Source: Larus michahellis
Lineage: Eukaryota > Chordata > Aves > Charadriiformes > Laridae
Assembly: GCF_964199755.1 (NCBI RefSeq)
Contig: NC_133930.1
Coordinates: 27,362,071 to 27,426,070, forward strand
Reading direction: 5' to 3'
DNA: 64,000 nucleotides
Part shown: positions 62,193-64,000 of the stretch, piece by piece
Numbering within the stretch: position 1 is the stretch's first letter
How the letters are laid out: the number at the start of each line of letters is the position of its first letter
Position numbers and translations under genes: made by a program
Notes under the pieces: model-generated
What the model saw: only the letters and a program-made list of their open reading frames with translations
Told to the model about the DNA's origin: nothing
The model's database searches: none

Positions 62193-62328
62193 GATGACTT
62201 TCCCTGTGGATAAGTTGAACAGCTACAGTCATGAGGACTTGCAGAGCTCAGGAGAGGAATACTTGACTGACCTTCGGTATAGGAATCCAAACAATGTTGA
62301 ATTCTTCACTCTGCCAGACCACAGGAAA
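62193..62328 (+). CDS. FAM169B: FAM169-family protein, first coding exon
   Basis: The acceptor 'tttctcaaaag' precedes GATG. The start codon is 62,194 and the exon ends AAA at 62,328 before a consensus donor GTAAGA. It encodes 45 residues beginning MTFPVDKLNSYSHEDLQSSG and then EEYLTDLR, with asparagine-rich text before FFTLPDHRK. The opening FPVD-L, an S-EEYL-DLR block and the exon's zero phase match the FAM169 family. FAM169A is a lamin-associated soluble protein. The function of FAM169B is not established. The next exon, 63,183-63,282, is in phase and confirms it. Confidence 0.85.
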
Positions 62329-63182
62329 GTAAGAACCAGCAAATACTTTAGTCCTGGTTTTCCTGATATACTTGTAGATTTAAAAGATTTAAAATATCCA
62401 GTCCATAACTATTGAATTACATAATTATTTTAGCAAAGCTTTTGCATTTTCCGAGTTCCTATTTGTGTGTTAAGTTCTACTTTTTTTCCTTCTGTAATTG
62501 AGTTTAAATCTGGGCATCAGTGACTATTTGCTGCTTCTAGGGAATGGATCTATATGCATTAAGTAATTTTAAAAAAAAATTAAAATCTCAACTGATGAGT
62601 GAAACGCTTTCTTAAAAAGCACTAACTTTTACCCTTCTTATGTTGATTCTGAGGGGAAATCAAGCAGACAACTTTGGAATTTTTAAAATGTGTGCAATTT
62701 AAGGGGAAAAAAAACCCCTTTTGAATCCAGCCCTCCCATCTTAGCACATTAGGGCTCGTGTTAACAAACAGCAGTTTAACTGTCCCAGTTTGCTTCTGTG
62801 CTTGACTGCTGCCTTGTTCTTCTGTTGGCTTTGACAGCATTCATAGCTGGGGTAGCTGAAGTGAACATACTTCTGGCTCTTCGTACACCTTATTTCAGTT
62901 GTGCACATAAACACAAACTGCTGACAGCAGAGAGCTGTAACAGTATAAATTACTGTAGCTAAATTTGCCAGCGCTTGGGAGTCAGAGCTCTCTCTAATGT
63001 AGTCTGTCTTTAGGAAGAAATGTCTAAAGTAAGGGCTGGATTCTGATGTTTATCCTGTATAGTTACTGTTAAGCAGTTGTTTTTCAGCATTCATCTTGCT
63101 TACCCTGGTAGACATTCTCTGTATATTTTACTAGTATTGTTTTAGCAAGAGCCTATTGGAGCATTGTACACTCTTGTTTCAG
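62329..63182 (+). other. FAM169B: Intron 2 of FAM169 gene
   Basis: An 854-bp intron bounded by GTAAGA and a pyrimidine-rich acceptor ending TTGTTTCAG. Confidence 0.8.
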
Positions 63183-63282
63183 ATTCCTATTAGGCTGTCA
63201 ACTGTGGGCTTCGTTCCTCTTTATGGTGAAGAACAGACACACAAAGTTCTTGCTTTGTTTGCACCAAGGGACTTGTTCACAG
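63183..63282 (+). CDS. FAM169B: FAM169-family protein, second coding exon
   Basis: The acceptor TTGTTTCAG is at 63,182. One hundred bases encode IPIRLSTVGFVPLYGEEQTH, then KVLALFAPRDLFT, and end in phase 1 before GTTTCA, a weaker donor. The GFVPLYG and LALFAP blocks are the family's conserved N-terminal core. FAM169A in mammals has EDSLTA where this has RDLFT, and I recall RDPFTA for FAM169B. So FAM169B is favoured over A, but on one short segment. The gene continues past the right edge. Confidence 0.85.
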
Positions 63283-64000
63283 GTTTCATTTTAAGACTTT
63301 AATCTCTGTGTTGCTGTTTCTTTTTGTGTGACAAATACATGTAGCCAGGCCCTTGCTCATTCCATGCTAGTGTACCTCATAACTTTGCCACTTTTGCATC
63401 ATTTGTTGTTCACTGCATTCTTGTTCCCATACTATTATTTTGTTGTGGATTCATATACACAAGTGATAGAACTTTGCGTGTTAATTGGAATAGAACTGGA
63501 CCCTCTGAATTCAGAAGATATGTAGCAAACTAACAAGGTGCTTATCTAAATTTTGATCTTTTTATTCCAAAAGGAATTTTTTGAGCATTCTTAGAACCCA
63601 TTAATTCAGATGCTTTTTACCAGTGATTGATCAGCATCAAGTGTAAATTTCTCTTTAGCTTTAGGTTCTAACATAGCTCTGGCTAAGGTGACATCTCACT
63701 GGTTTGGGTTTTTTCCTCCCATTCTCCCTTCCAGTCCTCTGTGTTTCCTTCTCTTTACATTTAATGCCATGTATAGGATTGCCAAGTTTGCCACGAATGC
63801 CTATAGATCGAACTCTTCCTGATTGCTAATCACATGGCCATCAGCCTTTTTACATTCATCTAACTCCCTAAAACTTGCATAGTTTCAATATCAATGTCCA
63901 TTAGCAACCCAAAACTAAAATACATGTAAGAGTGAGACTCCTTTCAGCAGGCCCAGTTTTTAGGGGAACAAGGTGCTAAAGCACAGTGATGAAGGGTAGC
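63283..64000 (+). other. FAM169B: Start of intron 3 of FAM169 gene
   Basis: Intron sequence up to the window edge. No third exon is seen. Confidence 0.6.

Noticed and set aside
62329-62415. Extension of the first coding frame past the donor site
   Set aside because: The frame stays open to 62,415, but a consensus donor GTAAGA at 62,329 and an in-phase next exon with family-conserved residues show that the coding part ends at 62,328.

Overview
This window looks like a bird chromosome. It is low in gene density and contains several CR1 LINE 3' ends, a chicken-like U1 snRNA copy, and LTR retroelements with the TGTCCTGG...CACAACA termini typical of avian endogenous retroviruses (ERVs). No bacterial, phage or CRISPR features are present. 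Most open reading frames here are chance frames or frames antisense to repeats.

Left part (1 to about 32,080): mostly unique intergenic DNA with no exon I can support, interrupted by repeats. These are CR1 fragments near 6.8-7.2, 11.4-11.7 and 16.6-16.95 kb (+) and 29.65-29.89 kb (-); a 541-bp solo LTR at 9,612-10,152 with a 5-bp target duplication; a 1.1-kb solo LTR at 21,190-22,310 with an internal ~48-bp tandem repeat; and a truncated LTR at 28,074-28,390.

Middle part (32,087-45,000): an ERV cluster. It starts with a 3'-truncated U1 snRNA copy (32,087-32,220) joined directly to an LTR-U3-like piece. Next comes a decayed provirus on the minus strand (ERV-A, 32,333-37,589). It has one LTR, a tRNA-Lys1,2-like primer site, a membrane-type leader frame with 12-residue repeats, and gag, protease, reverse transcriptase and RNase H remnants; it ends inside RNase H. 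A CR1 element with reverse transcriptase C-terminal coding (38,728-39,514) and a 353-bp solo LTR (39,770-40,122) follow. A second minus-strand provirus (ERV-B, 40,918-44,980) carries a coiled-coil gag-like gene and an env remnant but no pol. Its two LTRs are about 95% identical.

Right part (46,700-64,000): a CpG island with a GC box and a TATA-like element at about 47.0 kb is the likely promoter and non-coding first exon of a + strand gene. After an intron of about 15 kb come two coding exons (62,193-62,328 and 63,183-63,282) whose phases and encoded residues fit the start of a FAM169-family protein, most likely FAM169B. The rest of the gene lies beyond the right edge. In mammals the region upstream of FAM169B is a long intergenic stretch towards IGF1R, which fits the absence of exons in the left 46 kb.

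The only host protein-coding gene I can support is the FAM169 gene. The ERVs are broken relics. The most unusual items are the U1-LTR chimera, the leader frame of ERV-A, and the pol-less gag-like/env provirus ERV-B.
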